A stretch of DNA of 64,000 bases from Mesorhizobium sp. Lineage in GTDB: Bacteria > Pseudomonadota > Alphaproteobacteria > Rhizobiales > Rhizobiaceae. Where the stretch lies: assembly GCA_004017535.1 (NCBI GenBank), contig SAJS01000006.1, positions 206,801 through 270,800 on the forward strand. Reading direction: 5' to 3'. Below, one piece after another: positions 46,389 to 56,214 of the stretch (position 1 is its first letter; every line of letters begins with the position of its first letter). The notes beneath the pieces were generated by a model. It saw only the letters and a list, made by a program, of their open reading frames with translations. It did no database searches and was not told where the DNA came from. The position numbers were made by a program, and so were the translations under genes.

Positions 46389-46688
46389 ATGAAAAACCTT
46401 GGCTCACATCTCCGCAAAGCAATGCTGGCGCTTGCCGCGGCCGGGCTTCTTGCGTCGCAGGCGATCGCCCTGCCGGTCATCGAGCCGTCGGTCGATCAGC
46501 CGGTGGTCCTAGCCGCCGGCGATTGCTACGCCATCGGCCAGCAGGTCGCCGCGCAGAATGGAGGGACGCTCGCCAAGGCGTCGCAGGCGACGCGGGGCGG
46601 CCAGCAGGTCTGCGTTATCGTCGTGCTCGTCCCCGGCAAGGACGGCCAGCGGCCGCGCCGCTCGGAAATCGTCGTCCCGATGGGCTGA
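46389..46688 (+). CDS. feuN: Small periplasmic protein upstream of feuPQ, probable FeuN
   Basis: A protein of 99 residues with a Sec signal (KAMLALAAAGLLASQAIALP) and a short domain GDCYAIGQQVAAQNGGTLAK, then GGQQVCVIVVLVPGKDGQRP, with two cysteines and a PepSY-like look. In S. meliloti FeuN is a small periplasmic protein encoded just before FeuP and FeuQ that restrains the FeuQ kinase. Position and size fit that role. The assignment rests mainly on synteny. Confidence 0.7.
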   Translation: MKNLGSHLRKAMLALAAAGLLASQAIALPVIEPSVDQPVVLAAGDCYAIGQQVAAQNGGTLAKASQATRGGQQVCVIVVLVPGKDGQRPRRSEIVVPMG

Positions 46689-46752
46689 CCCCTCTCGTTT
46701 CGCAGGCCGGCGGAATCGGCCTATACGTCTATCCAACAACAGGCTTCAATCC

Positions 46753-47418
46753 ATGCGTGTGCTCGTCGTCGAGGATGACAAGGATCTCAACCGGCAACTG
46801 GCCGATGCGCTGGTCGATGCCGGCTATGTCGTCGACCGGGCCTATGACGGCGAGGAGGGCCATTTCCTCGGCGACACCGAGCCTTACGATGCCGTGGTCC
46901 TCGACATCGGCCTGCCGCAGATGGATGGCATCAGCGTCGTCGAGCGCTGGCGCCGCGGCGGGCGCAAGATGCCGGTGCTGATCCTCACCGCGCGCGACCG
47001 CTGGAGCGACAAGGTCGCCGGTATCGACGCCGGCGCCGACGATTATGTCACCAAGCCCTTCCATATCGAGGAGGTTCTGGCGCGCGTGCGGGCCCTGATC
47101 CGCCGTGCGGCTGGCCATGCATCGTCGGAGCTCACCTGCGGGCCGCTGCGCCTGGACACCAAGGCATCGAAGGCCGATGTGAACGGCATGCCGCTGAAGC
47201 TCACCTCGCACGAGTTCCGGCTGCTCGCCTATCTGATGCATCATATGGGCGAGGTGGTGTCGCGCACCGAACTGGTCGAGCATCTCTACGACCAGGATTT
47301 CGACCGCGATTCCAACACCATCGAGGTGTTTGTCGGCAGACTTCGCAAGAAGATGGGCATCGACATGATCGAAACCGTGCGTGGCATGGGCTATCGCATG
47401 CGAGAACCGGAGGCGTGA
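46753..47418 (+). CDS. feuP: OmpR-family response regulator FeuP
   Basis: A response regulator of 221 residues. The receiver shows VEDDKD, phosphoacceptor Asp51 in VVLDIGLPQMDG, LTARDRW and DDYVTKPF; the C-terminal winged helix shows LTSHEFRLLAYLMHH and EVFVGRLRKKMG. The wording matches FeuP of rhizobia, which with FeuQ senses osmotic conditions and induces export of cyclic glucans required for symbiosis. The kinase gene follows after 22 bp. Confidence 0.9.
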   Translation: MRVLVVEDDKDLNRQLADALVDAGYVVDRAYDGEEGHFLGDTEPYDAVVLDIGLPQMDGISVVERWRRGGRKMPVLILTARDRWSDKVAGIDAGADDYVTKPFHIEEVLARVRALIRRAAGHASSELTCGPLRLDTKASKADVNGMPLKLTSHEFRLLAYLMHHMGEVVSRTELVEHLYDQDFDRDSNTIEVFVGRLRKKMGIDMIETVRGMGYRMREPEA

Positions 47419-47440
47419 CGCGGAACCGCTGAAGCCAGCG

Positions 47441-48829
47441 ATGGGAAGGTGGATTTCAAGGCTGCGGCTCTGGCCGCGCTCGCTGACCTTCCGCGTCATC
47501 GCTTTCTCGACCATCTGGGCGATCCTGACGCTGGTCGTCATCTTCACCCTCATCACCACGCTTTACCGCCAGGCCAGCGAGCGCGGCTTCGACAGCCTGC
47601 TTTCAGCGCATCTGTTCAACCTGATCGGCTCCGTCGGCATTTCCGACAACGGCGCGCTGACCGGGGCGCCCGATCTTGGCGACCTGCGCTTTTCCGAGCC
47701 GAATTCCGGCTGGTACTGGTCGGTGGAGCCTGCCTCCGAAGGCGTGCATGGCGAAATCCATTCTTCCTCGATGACGACCTCGCTCCTGTCGCCGAGCGTC
47801 GCGGAAGTGCCGTTCAACGCGAACTTCCAGCGCAGCTACTCGATGGAAGGCATCAAGGGCGAGCAGCTCGAAGTGTTCGAGAGCGAGTTCGTGCTGGATG
47901 CCAAGAACCGCGCCGCCCGCTTCCGCGTCATGGGCAACCACAGCGAGCTCGAGCAGGAGATCGCGAGCTTCCAGCGCCGCCTGCTCACCTATCTCTCGCT
48001 GTTCGGCGTCGGCATGATCGCCATCAACGCCATCGCCATCCTGTTGGGTCTCCAGCCTTTGCGCCGGGTCCGCAACGCGCTCGCCATGGTCCGCGAAGGC
48101 ACGGCCCAGCGCCTCGACGGCAGCTTCCCGGCCGAGATCGAGCCGCTGGCCAACGAGACCAATGCGCTGATCGAGAACAACCGGCGCATCGTCGAGCGCT
48201 CGCGCACCCAGGTCGGCAATCTCGCCCATTCGCTGAAGACGCCTTTAGCCGTGCTGATCAATGAGGGCCGTGCGCTCGGCGGCGCCAAGGGCCAGCTGAT
48301 CGCTGACCAAGCGGCTTCCATGCAGAAGCAGGTCGATCATTACCTGCAGCGCGCCCGCGTCGCCGCGCAGCGCGACAGCGTCGTCTTCCGCACGCCGGTT
48401 TCGCCGCTGGTCGAGCGCATGGTGCGCGTTCTGCGCAAGCTCAACCCGCAAACGCGGCTGACGCTGTCCCTGCCGCCGGCCGAGATCGTCTTTGCGGGCG
48501 AGCGCGAGGATCTCGAGGAACTGCTCGGCAATCTGCTCGACAATGCGATGAAATGGGCAAAGAGCGCTGTTGCCGTGACGATCGCCACTATTTCGGGAAG
48601 CGGCAACCTGTTTGAAATCGTTATAGAGGATGACGGTCCTGGCATTCCCGAGGACAGCGCGCGAGAGGTGTTGAAGCGTGGCAAGAGACTGGACGAGACG
48701 AAGCCGGGAACGGGGCTTGGCCTTGCCATTGTCGCCGACCTCGTCAACGAGTATGGAGGCTCGCTGGCGCTGGAACGGTCGGGCATGGGCGGCTTGAGGG
48801 CGGTGGTGAGATTGCGGAGCCTTCAATGA
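47441..48829 (+). CDS. feuQ: Sensor histidine kinase FeuQ
   Basis: A kinase of 462 residues. Two membrane segments (about residues 17-40 and 180-205) enclose a periplasmic sensor of about 140 residues. The HAMP linker and HisKA domain follow, with His263 in NLAHSLKTPLAVLINEG, and the ATPase domain shows NLLDNAMKWAKSAV, DDGPGIPED and GTGLGLAIVADLV. This is the PhoQ-like architecture of FeuQ. ATG 47441 is used, since the region before it is the feuP tail. Confidence 0.9.
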   Translation: MGRWISRLRLWPRSLTFRVIAFSTIWAILTLVVIFTLITTLYRQASERGFDSLLSAHLFNLIGSVGISDNGALTGAPDLGDLRFSEPNSGWYWSVEPASEGVHGEIHSSSMTTSLLSPSVAEVPFNANFQRSYSMEGIKGEQLEVFESEFVLDAKNRAARFRVMGNHSELEQEIASFQRRLLTYLSLFGVGMIAINAIAILLGLQPLRRVRNALAMVREGTAQRLDGSFPAEIEPLANETNALIENNRRIVERSRTQVGNLAHSLKTPLAVLINEGRALGGAKGQLIADQAASMQKQVDHYLQRARVAAQRDSVVFRTPVSPLVERMVRVLRKLNPQTRLTLSLPPAEIVFAGEREDLEELLGNLLDNAMKWAKSAVAVTIATISGSGNLFEIVIEDDGPGIPEDSAREVLKRGKRLDETKPGTGLGLAIVADLVNEYGGSLALERSGMGGLRAVVRLRSLQ

Positions 48830-48965
48830 TGTTTTTTATCGATTTGCGAGCAGGGGCTGACGGCCAAATTTCCGACAAATATCAACACTATGGCGATGAA
48901 AAATTCCTGATGGCGCATCCCCAGCCCATCCAGTTCCATCCCGCTCAAGAGAACCGGTTGTTGGC

Positions 48966-49403
48966 ATGAAGATCCGCGTCGCACTCGTTTCCCTCCTGCT
49001 CGCCGTTTGCGGTTGCACGACACTCGGCAGAGGCGGTCCAACCTCTCCGGTCACGCCTGTTTCGACCCCGCCCTCCGGCGGCAAGGTGTCGACCAGCATC
49101 GTCTCGGCGATGAATGGCGGGCTCATCGGCGGATCGATCGGCTCGGGTCTGAGCGACGCCGAAAAGCGCAAGGGGCTGGAGGCGGAGTACAAGGCGCTGG
49201 AATACAACACCAGCGGCCAGAAGGTGACGTGGAAGGGCGACAACGCCTCCCATTATGGCGAGGTGGTCGCGGCCCAGCCTTATCGGGTCGGCTCCCAGGA
49301 TTGCCGCCAGTACACCCACACCGTCTTCACCGGCGGCGCGGGCGTCACCGCGCGCGGCACCGCCTGCCGCAACGCCGACGGCAGTTGGACGCCGCTGACC
49401 TGA
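48966..49403 (+). CDS. Surface-antigen lipoprotein (RT0821/Lpp0805 family)
   Basis: A protein of 145 residues with a lipoprotein signal (VALVSLLLAVCGC, lipobox Cys at about residue 17). The mature part has AMNGGLIGGSIGSGLSDAEK, a glycine-zipper-like stretch, and GSQDCRQYTHTVFTGGAGVT with ARGTACRNADGSW. This is the RT0821/Lpp0805 (17-kDa surface antigen-like) family, probably lodged in the outer membrane. Two cysteines near the end could form a disulfide. No neighbour suggests a specific role. Confidence 0.85.
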   Translation: MKIRVALVSLLLAVCGCTTLGRGGPTSPVTPVSTPPSGGKVSTSIVSAMNGGLIGGSIGSGLSDAEKRKGLEAEYKALEYNTSGQKVTWKGDNASHYGEVVAAQPYRVGSQDCRQYTHTVFTGGAGVTARGTACRNADGSWTPLT

Positions 49404-49511
49404 TAAATCGGCCCAATTGATATACATCAAGGCCGGACAGAGCATCCGCCGTCAAAGCGTCGCAGTATGCTTGTGTTGGCAGGGCAGGGCTCTGCCTTTA
49501 TTGGAAGAGCC

Positions 49512-50636
49512 ATGCTGTTCTGGGTCATAGCCGCAATCCTCACGCTGGGCGCCAGCCTGGCGGTGCTATTGCCGCTCACCGGCGGCATGAAGGGTGCATC
49601 GGCGCCTGGCGATCACGACCTCGAAGTCTATCGCGACCAGCTTTCAGAATTGGATCGCGACGTGGCGCGCGGCCTGATCCAGCCGGGCGAGGCCGAGGAG
49701 GCGCGCGCCGAGATCGGCCGCCGCATCCTGCGTCTCGGCGCGGCCGAGCGGCCGGCCTCCGCCAGCGCCTCCTCCTCCCGCGGGATCAGGTTGGTCGCCA
49801 GCCTGGCAGTGCTTGCCGTTCCGCTGCTGAGCTGGGGGCTGTACGGCGTGCTCGGCTCGCCCGATCTGCCTTCGCAGCCCCTGGCCGAGCGTCTCGCCAA
49901 GAATCCCGCCGATTCCTCGGTCGACGAGCTGGTCGCACGCGCCGAAGCGCACCTTGCCGCCAATCCGTCGGACGGCAAGGGCTGGGACGTGCTGGCGCCA
50001 ATCTATCTTCGCCTGCAGCGCTTTCCCGACGCGATAACCGCCTACCGCAACGCCATTCGCCTCGACGGCGACAGCGCGGTGCGCCAGGCTGGCCTCGGCG
50101 AGGCGATCGCGAGTGCTGCCGGCGGCATCGTTTCGGCCGATGCGCAAAACGCCTTCGAGGCGGCTCTCAAGCTCGATCCGGCCAATGCCAAGGCGAATTT
50201 CTACCTGGGCGTAGGCCTTGCCCAGGAGGGCAGGAAGGACGAGGCTGTCGCTGCCTGGCAAAAGATGCTCGGCCAGCTTCCGCCGGATTCGCCCTGGCGC
50301 AGCGCCGTCCAGCAGGCGCTTGCCGAGGCTGGCCAGCCAGCGGTCGCGGCGAGCGGGCCGGATGCCCAGCAGATGGAAGCCGCGCAGCAGATGTCGCCGC
50401 AGGACCGGCAGGCGATGATCGAAACGATGGTCGCGGGCCTCGACGACAAATTGAAGCAGAATCCCCGTGACGAGGAAGGATGGATGCGCCTCATTCGTTC
50501 CTATGCCGTGCTCGGTAAGCCCGATCAGGCGCGCGAGGCGCTCGGCCGCGCTGTCGCCGCCTTTGGGGCCGACAGCGAGCAAGCCAAGAAGTTCACCGCC
50601 TTCGCCGCCTCCCTCGGCGTGACGGCGACGGAGTAA
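49512..50636 (+). CDS. ccmI: Cytochrome c biogenesis protein CcmI (CycH)
   Basis: The first gene of the cytochrome c maturation cluster, coding for 374 residues. The N-terminus [20 protein letters not shown] and a second membrane segment at about residues 95-115 anchor it. TPR repeats fill the periplasmic part ([20 protein letters not shown] and [20 protein letters not shown]). CcmI holds apocytochrome for heme attachment by CcmF/CcmH. ATG 49512 opens the membrane segment. Confidence 0.93.
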   Translation: MLFWVIAAILTLGASLAVLLPLTGGMKGASAPGDHDLEVYRDQLSELDRDVARGLIQPGEAEEARAEIGRRILRLGAAERPASASASSSRGIRLVASLAVLAVPLLSWGLYGVLGSPDLPSQPLAERLAKNPADSSVDELVARAEAHLAANPSDGKGWDVLAPIYLRLQRFPDAITAYRNAIRLDGDSAVRQAGLGEAIASAAGGIVSADAQNAFEAALKLDPANAKANFYLGVGLAQEGRKDEAVAAWQKMLGQLPPDSPWRSAVQQALAEAGQPAVAASGPDAQQMEAAQQMSPQDRQAMIETMVAGLDDKLKQNPRDEEGWMRLIRSYAVLGKPDQAREALGRAVAAFGADSEQAKKFTAFAASLGVTATE

Positions 50637-50639
50637 GAG

Positions 50640-51083
50640 ATGACGCGCAAGCAGAAGCGACTGTCGGTGATCGTGGCGGGGCTGGCCTTCCTCGCCGCGG
50701 CCGCCGGACTCACCTTCTACGCGCTCGGCCAGAAGGCCTCATATTTTTACATGCCGGCAGAGCTGGCAACGGCAGGCGTCCCGCCCGGACAGCGCATCCG
50801 CCTTGGCGGCCTCGTCGAGAACGGCACCGTCGTGCGCGGCAGCGGCGCAACCGTCGCCTTCTCGGTTACCGACACGCAGAAATCGGTCAAGGTGACCTAC
50901 ACCGGCATCCTGCCCGATCTCTTTCGCGAGGGGCAGGGTGTGATAACCGAGGGCGCTTTCGGTCCGGACGGGGTTTTCGTCGCCGACAGCGTCTTGGCCA
51001 AGCATGACGAGCGCTATATGCCGAAGGAAGTCGCCGACGGCCTGAAGGCCAAGGGCGTCTGGGTGGAAAGCAAGAGCCAATAA
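50640..51083 (+). CDS. ccmE: Heme chaperone CcmE (CycJ)
   Basis: A protein of 147 residues with an N-terminal anchor ([20 protein letters not shown]) and the CcmE barrel. The histidine that binds heme covalently is His122 in [11 protein letters not shown]. It passes heme to CcmF in the periplasm. It follows ccmI by 3 bp and its stop overlaps the ccmF start by one base. Confidence 0.95.
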   Translation: MTRKQKRLSVIVAGLAFLAAAAGLTFYALGQKASYFYMPAELATAGVPPGQRIRLGGLVENGTVVRGSGATVAFSVTDTQKSVKVTYTGILPDLFREGQGVITEGAFGPDGVFVADSVLAKHDERYMPKEVADGLKAKGVWVESKSQ

Positions 51084-53068
51084 TGGTTGAGACCGGACAT
51101 TTCGCCCTCGTGCTCGCCTTCGCGCTGTCGCTGGTGCAGATGCTGGTGCCGCTGGTCGGCGCCCGCACCGGCAATCAGCGGCTGATGGCGGTCGGCGGTC
51201 CGGTCACCATCACCGGCTTCGCGCTGACGGCGCTGTCCTTCACGGCCCTTGCGAGCGCCTATGCCGGCTCGGACTTTTCGGTCGCGAACGTGTGGGAGAA
51301 TTCCCATTCGCTGCAGCCGATGATCTACAAGATCACCGGCACCTGGGGAAACCACGAAGGCTCGATGCTGCTGTGGGTGCTGATCCTGACCTTCTTCGGC
51401 GCGCTCGTCGCCGTCTTCGGCAACAATCTGCCGGCGACGCTCAAGGCCAATGTGCTTGCCGTGCAAGGCATGATCGGCGCGGCCTTCTTCCTGTTCATCC
51501 TGACCACGTCTAACCCGTTCATCCGCCTCAATCCGGCGCCGGTCGAGGGACGCGACCTCAATCCGGTCCTGCAGGACCTCGGCCTCGCCATCCACCCGCC
51601 GCTGCTCTATCTCGGCTATGTCGGCTTCTCGGTCTGCTTTTCCTTCTCGGTCGCGGCGCTGATCGAGGGCCGCATCGACGCCTCCTGGGCGCGCTGGGTG
51701 CGGCCGTGGACGCTGGTCGCCTGGATGTTCCTCACCGGCGGCATCGCCATGGGTTCCTACTGGGCCTATTACGAGCTCGGCTGGGGCGGCTTCTGGTTCT
51801 GGGATCCGGTCGAGAACGCCTCCTTCATGCCCTGGCTTGCCGGCACCGCGCTGCTCCATTCGGCCATCGTCATGGAGAAGCGCTCGGCGCTGAAGATCTG
51901 GACGTTGCTGCTTGCCATTCTCACCTTCTCGCTATCGCTGCTCGGCACTTTCCTGGTGCGTTCGGGCGTGCTGACCTCCGTGCACGCCTTCGCGACCGAC
52001 CCGGCGCGCGGCGTCTTCATCCTGTGCATCCTGACGCTGTTCATCGGTGGCTCGCTGGCGCTGTTTGCGTTGCGCGCCTCCAGCCTGACCGCCGGCGGCC
52101 TGTTCCACCCGATCTCGCGCGAAGGCGCGCTGGTCCTCAACAACCTCTTTCTCACCACCGCCACCGCGACGGTGCTGGTCGGCACGCTCTACCCGCTGGC
52201 GCTCGAAGCGCTCACCGGCGGCAAGATCTCGGTCGGCGCGCCTTTCTTCGACCTGACTTTCGGCCCGCTGATGCTGCCGCTGCTGGCGATCGTGCCGTTC
52301 GGCCCGTTGCTCGCCTGGAAGCGCGGTGATGTGATTGCCGCCTCGCAGCGGCTGATGGCTGCCTTCGCGCTCGCGCTCGCCGCGATGCTTGTCACCGGCC
52401 TGTTCATGGACGGCGCCTCGGTTTTTGCAGCACTTGGTGTCGGCCTCGCCGTCTGGCTCGTCGCCGGCGCGCTGACCGACCTTGCCGTCAAATCCGGCGC
52501 CGGCTCGGTGGCGCCGGCCGTCATGCTTCGCCGTTTCGCCGGCCTGCCGCGCTCGGTCTTCGGCACGGCGCTGGCCCATCTTGGCCTCGGGCTGACCTTG
52601 CTCGGCATCGTCGGCACGCTCTGCTTCGGCACCGAGCGGATCCTCACCATGCGGCCCGGTGAGACGGTGGAACTCTCCGGCCACACGCTGCGGTTCGAAG
52701 GGCTTTTTCCCCAGAAAGGTCCGAACTTCACCGAGGATCGCGCCCGCTTCCTGCTGATCGGCGCAGACGGAAATGCCAATGGCGAGATCTCTTCGGCAAA
52801 ACGCTTCTTTCAGGCCCGGCAGATGGCAACGACCGAGTCCGGCATCAGGACGCTCGGCTTGAGCCAGCTTTATCTGTCGCTCGGCGACGAGGGTAATGAC
52901 GGCTCCGTCGTCGTGCGCCTCTGGTGGAAACCGCTGGTGACGCTGATCTGGGGCGGCGCCCTTGTGATGATGGCGGGCGCGGCCATGTCGCTGGCCGACC
53001 GCCGCCTGCGTGTCGGCGCGCCCGCGAGGCGCCGCAAGCCGGCCGCCGCGTTGACGAGCCCGACATGA
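51083..53068 (+). CDS. ccmF: Cytochrome c heme lyase subunit CcmF (CycK)
   Basis: A large polytopic membrane protein of 661 residues. The tryptophan-rich heme-handling motif is [19 protein letters not shown], and the membrane part also shows [13 protein letters not shown] and [21 protein letters not shown] periplasmic C-terminal loop precedes the last helix. CcmF with CcmH ligates heme to the CxxCH motifs of apocytochromes. It overlaps ccmH by ATGA. Confidence 0.96.
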   Translation: MVETGHFALVLAFALSLVQMLVPLVGARTGNQRLMAVGGPVTITGFALTALSFTALASAYAGSDFSVANVWENSHSLQPMIYKITGTWGNHEGSMLLWVLILTFFGALVAVFGNNLPATLKANVLAVQGMIGAAFFLFILTTSNPFIRLNPAPVEGRDLNPVLQDLGLAIHPPLLYLGYVGFSVCFSFSVAALIEGRIDASWARWVRPWTLVAWMFLTGGIAMGSYWAYYELGWGGFWFWDPVENASFMPWLAGTALLHSAIVMEKRSALKIWTLLLAILTFSLSLLGTFLVRSGVLTSVHAFATDPARGVFILCILTLFIGGSLALFALRASSLTAGGLFHPISREGALVLNNLFLTTATATVLVGTLYPLALEALTGGKISVGAPFFDLTFGPLMLPLLAIVPFGPLLAWKRGDVIAASQRLMAAFALALAAMLVTGLFMDGASVFAALGVGLAVWLVAGALTDLAVKSGAGSVAPAVMLRRFAGLPRSVFGTALAHLGLGLTLLGIVGTLCFGTERILTMRPGETVELSGHTLRFEGLFPQKGPNFTEDRARFLLIGADGNANGEISSAKRFFQARQMATTESGIRTLGLSQLYLSLGDEGNDGSVVVRLWWKPLVTLIWGGALVMMAGAAMSLADRRLRVGAPARRRKPAAALTSPT

Positions 53069-53529
53069 GGGCAAGGTTTTCGCTCGCCTCGCTGATCCTT
53101 CTGCTCGCCCTGGCGTTTACGGGCGCAGCCCAGGCGGTGAAGCCTGACGAAGTGCTGCTGGACCCCGCATTGGAGGCGAGGGCGCGTGCGCTGTCGGAAG
53201 GCCTGCGCTGCATGGTTTGCCAGAACCAGTCGATCGACGAATCCGACGCCGATCTGGCCCGCGACCTGCGCATCCTCGTGCGCCAGCGCCTCGTCGCCGG
53301 CGACACCGACCAGCAGGTGATGGATTACATCGTCTCGCGCTATGGCGAGTTCGTGCTCTTGAAGCCGCGCTTCAGCCTGCGCAACGCGCTTTTGTGGGGC
53401 ACGCCGGTGCTTCTGCTGCTGGCCGGCGGTCTGTTCATCGTGCTCAGCGCCCGCTCGCGCCGCCCGGCATCGGACAGCGCTCTCAGCGCCGAGGAAAAGG
53501 CGGCGCTGGACAGGATGCTAAGCGATTAG
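53065..53529 (+). CDS. ccmH: Cytochrome c maturation protein CcmH (CycL)
   Basis: A protein of 154 residues with a Sec signal and a C-terminal membrane helix ([20 protein letters not shown]). The redox pair is in [14 protein letters not shown] (Cys49 and Cys52), which reduces the apocytochrome heme site before ligation. It is the last gene of the operon. The two c-type cytochromes at 27.5-28.9 kb are among its likely clients. Confidence 0.95.
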   Translation: MRARFSLASLILLLALAFTGAAQAVKPDEVLLDPALEARARALSEGLRCMVCQNQSIDESDADLARDLRILVRQRLVAGDTDQQVMDYIVSRYGEFVLLKPRFSLRNALLWGTPVLLLLAGGLFIVLSARSRRPASDSALSAEEKAALDRMLSD

Positions 53530-53723
53530 CGCCACCGCCGTGCTCAGCGATTGACTGCAACCGCCTTCGGGCGCGCCGTACGCCCGTGATCCTCGTCGCC
53601 CATCCCTAACATTACAAAACTTTCATGTACCGGAAATGGCGCCGTAATGTGCGGCTCCCTAATTCTCTTGCCCGAGGATGCTTCGCCTGAGCGCATCCGC
53701 GTCGATAGAGGATAAGAAACTCC

Positions 53724-55277
53724 ATGAATAATGCCCCCAATTCACATTCCCGCACCCGAAAGCGCCTGATGGCTGCCGTTGCTTCCCTGGCTGTTGTCGG
53801 CACGGTTGGCGCGGGCATGCTCGCGACCGGCACCGCGCCCGTGCTGGCGGATGCCGTGCGCGTCGAGGCCCCGCAGATGCCGAGCTTCGCCGATGTCGTC
53901 GAGCATGTTTCGCCGGCGGTGGTCAGCGTCAAGGTCAAGGCCAAGCTCCAGCCGACGGCCGATGACGGCTCCGACAATCAAGACGGCTTTGACAATCTTC
54001 CCGACAATCCGCAACTGCGCCGCTTCTTCAAGGAGTTCCGCGGCTTCGGCGACCAGGGCGGCCAGCAGTTCGGCATGCGCCCGTTCAACCACCGCAACCA
54101 CGGCAATGGCGAGCCACGCCCGGTTGCCCAGGGCTCGGGTTTCTTCATCTCGGAGGACGGCTATCTCGTCACCAACAACCATGTCGTGTCGGAAGGTTCG
54201 GACTTCACCGTCGTCACCAATGACGGCAAGGAACTCGACGCCAAGCTGATCGGCACCGATCCGCGCACCGATCTTGCCGTGCTGAAAGTCGATGGCGGCG
54301 GCAACAAGTTCACCTATGTCGACTTCGCCGACGATTCCAAGATCCGCATCGGTGACTGGGTAGTTGCCGTCGGTAATCCGTTCGGCCTCGGCGGCACCGT
54401 TACCGCCGGCATCGTCTCGGCCCGCGGCCGCGACATCGGCGCCGGCCCTTATGACGACTTCATCCAGATCGACGCATCGGTCAACCGCGGCAATTCGGGC
54501 GGTCCGACCTTCAACCTCAACGGCCAGGTGATCGGCATCAACACCGCCATCTTCTCGCCGTCGGGCGGCAGCGTCGGCATTGCCTTCGACATCCCGGCCT
54601 CGACCGCCAAGCAGGTTGTCCAGGACCTTATGAAGAGCGGCTCTGTCCAGCGCGGCTGGCTCGGCGTCGAGATCCAGCCGGTCACCTCCGACATTGCCGA
54701 GTCGCTCGGCCTGAAGTCGGACAAGGGCGCCTTGGTCTCGAGCGCCCAGGATGCCGGTCCGGGCAAGAAGGCGGGCATCACCGCCGGCGACGTCATCACC
54801 CAGGTTGACGGCAAGGATATCGACTCGCCGAAGGAACTCGCCCGCACGATCGGCGGCTACTCGCCCGGCAAGTCGGTCGACGTCACCGTCTGGCGAGACG
54901 GCAAGTCCGAGACGGTCAAGGTCGATCTCGGCACGCTGCCCGCGAGCGACAAGCAGGCCTCGAACGACGACAACAGCAAGCAGTCGGCGCCCGCCGCCAA
55001 GCCCGACACGCTTGCCGATCTCGGCCTGACCGTCACCAAGGCGGAAAAGGGCAAGGGTCTCGTGGTCACCGATGTCGATCCCGACAGCGACGCGGCCGAC
55101 CGCGGCATCCAGCCGGGCGACGTCATCACCTCGATCAATTCGAACGAGGTGAACACCACCGACGACGTCTCCAAGGCGATGACCGATGCCGCCAAGGCCG
55201 GCCGCAAGGCCGTGCTGATGCAGATCACCCGCGACGATTCGAACCGCTTCGTCGCGCTGCCGGTCGGCAAGGGCTGA
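53724..55277 (+). CDS. degP: Periplasmic serine protease DegP/HtrA family
   Basis: A protease/chaperone of 517 residues. A signal segment (residues 15-43) is followed by the trypsin-like domain with catalytic His153 (TNNHVVSEG), Asp183 (DPRTDLAVLKV) and Ser258 (NRGNSGGPTF). Two PDZ domains follow: VQRGWLGVEIQPV and TVTKAEKGKGLVVTDVDPD. It removes misfolded envelope proteins. A two-component pair lies downstream, so envelope stress control is plausible. Confidence 0.95.
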   Translation: MNNAPNSHSRTRKRLMAAVASLAVVGTVGAGMLATGTAPVLADAVRVEAPQMPSFADVVEHVSPAVVSVKVKAKLQPTADDGSDNQDGFDNLPDNPQLRRFFKEFRGFGDQGGQQFGMRPFNHRNHGNGEPRPVAQGSGFFISEDGYLVTNNHVVSEGSDFTVVTNDGKELDAKLIGTDPRTDLAVLKVDGGGNKFTYVDFADDSKIRIGDWVVAVGNPFGLGGTVTAGIVSARGRDIGAGPYDDFIQIDASVNRGNSGGPTFNLNGQVIGINTAIFSPSGGSVGIAFDIPASTAKQVVQDLMKSGSVQRGWLGVEIQPVTSDIAESLGLKSDKGALVSSAQDAGPGKKAGITAGDVITQVDGKDIDSPKELARTIGGYSPGKSVDVTVWRDGKSETVKVDLGTLPASDKQASNDDNSKQSAPAAKPDTLADLGLTVTKAEKGKGLVVTDVDPDSDAADRGIQPGDVITSINSNEVNTTDDVSKAMTDAAKAGRKAVLMQITRDDSNRFVALPVGKG

Positions 55278-55380
55278 CATCAACTTTCAGCTTTTCCCTG
55301 TGGCGGTATCAACACCCCCGAGCCGCCGTGGGGAAACATGGGGCCGAGCACGTAAGTCAGTCACCGTGTTTCGCTCCTGG

Positions 55381-55414
55381 CGGCAGCGGGTTCCCATCAC
55401 CCGCTGCCGCTTTA
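55381..55414 (+). terminator. Terminator of degP
   Basis: Stem CGGCAGCGGGT/ACCCGCTGCCG (11 pairs) with loop TCCCATC, followed by CTTTAT. About 100 bp after the degP stop codon and upstream of the response regulator gene. Confidence 0.75.
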
Positions 55415-55416
55415 TC

Positions 55417-55462
55417 GCATGTCGCCCAAAAGTGGTTGCCGGTTTTGGGAAGAAGACATGCG
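55417..55462. repeat. Dispersed palindromic element, family 2, copy 1
   Basis: GCATGTCGCCCAAAAGTGG, then CGGTTTTGGGAAGAAGACATGCG. Ends (GCATGTC/GACATGC) and inner arms (CCCAAAA/TTTTGGG) are complementary. It lies in the leader of the response regulator gene, and a related element is at 57746. Confidence 0.7.
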
Positions 55463-55532
55463 ACTAATGAAGGCAAAGCAGGATGCAATGACTGCCCCTC
55501 AAACCTCCAATGAAATCGCGTATAACGGCTCC

Positions 55533-56207
55533 ATGAAGATTCTCGTCATGGAAGACGATCGCGAGGCGGCGGACTACTTGCAGAAAGCCTTCGCCGAGGC
55601 GGGCCACACCGCCCATGTCGCCGGCGACGGCGAGACCGGCTTCGCGCTGGCCGATGCCGGCGACTATGACGTGATGGTGGTCGACCGCCTGATGCCGCGC
55701 CGTGACGGCCTGTCGGTGATCGCCGCGCTTCGCTCGCGCGGCAACACGACGCCGGTCTTGATCCTGTCCGCCCTGGGCGAGGTCGACGACCGCGTCACAG
55801 GCTTGCGCGCCGGCGGCGACGATTATCTCACCAAACCCTACGCCTTTTCCGAATTGCTGGCCCGCGTCGAGGTGCTGAACCGCCGTGCCGGCGCGCGCGA
55901 ATCCGAGACTGTGTATCGTGTCGGCGATCTCGAGCTCGACCGGCTGTCGCATTCGGTCAAGCGGGCGGGGCGCGAGATCACGCTGCAGCCGCGCGAGTTC
56001 CGCCTGCTCGAATATCTGATGCGCCATGCCGGCCAGGTGGTGACCCGCACGATGCTTCTGGAAAACGTCTGGGACTATCATTTCGATCCGCAGACCAACG
56101 TCATCGACGTCCATGTCTCGCGACTGCGCGGCAAGATCGAAAAAGGCTTCGACAAACCGATCCTGCACACGATCCGCGGCGCCGGCTACATGCTGAAAGG
56201 CGGTTAA
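55533..56207 (+). CDS. OmpR-family response regulator
   Basis: A response regulator of 224 residues. The receiver shows MEDDREAAD, Asp51 in VVDRLMPRRDGLS, LSALGEVDD and DDYLTKPYAFSE; the winged helix shows LQPREFRLLEYLMRH and DVHVSRLRGKIEKG. The partner kinase gene follows by 7 bp. ATG 55533 is chosen because the earlier starts lie in a repeat element. Adjacent to degP, so envelope stress is a possible input. Confidence 0.9.
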   Translation: MKILVMEDDREAADYLQKAFAEAGHTAHVAGDGETGFALADAGDYDVMVVDRLMPRRDGLSVIAALRSRGNTTPVLILSALGEVDDRVTGLRAGGDDYLTKPYAFSELLARVEVLNRRAGARESETVYRVGDLELDRLSHSVKRAGREITLQPREFRLLEYLMRHAGQVVTRTMLLENVWDYHFDPQTNVIDVHVSRLRGKIEKGFDKPILHTIRGAGYMLKGG

Positions 56208-56214
56208 GGAGCAA

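Noticed and set aside
53742-55283. A long minus-strand frame over degP
   Set aside because: The plus strand encodes the complete serine protease triad and PDZ domains.
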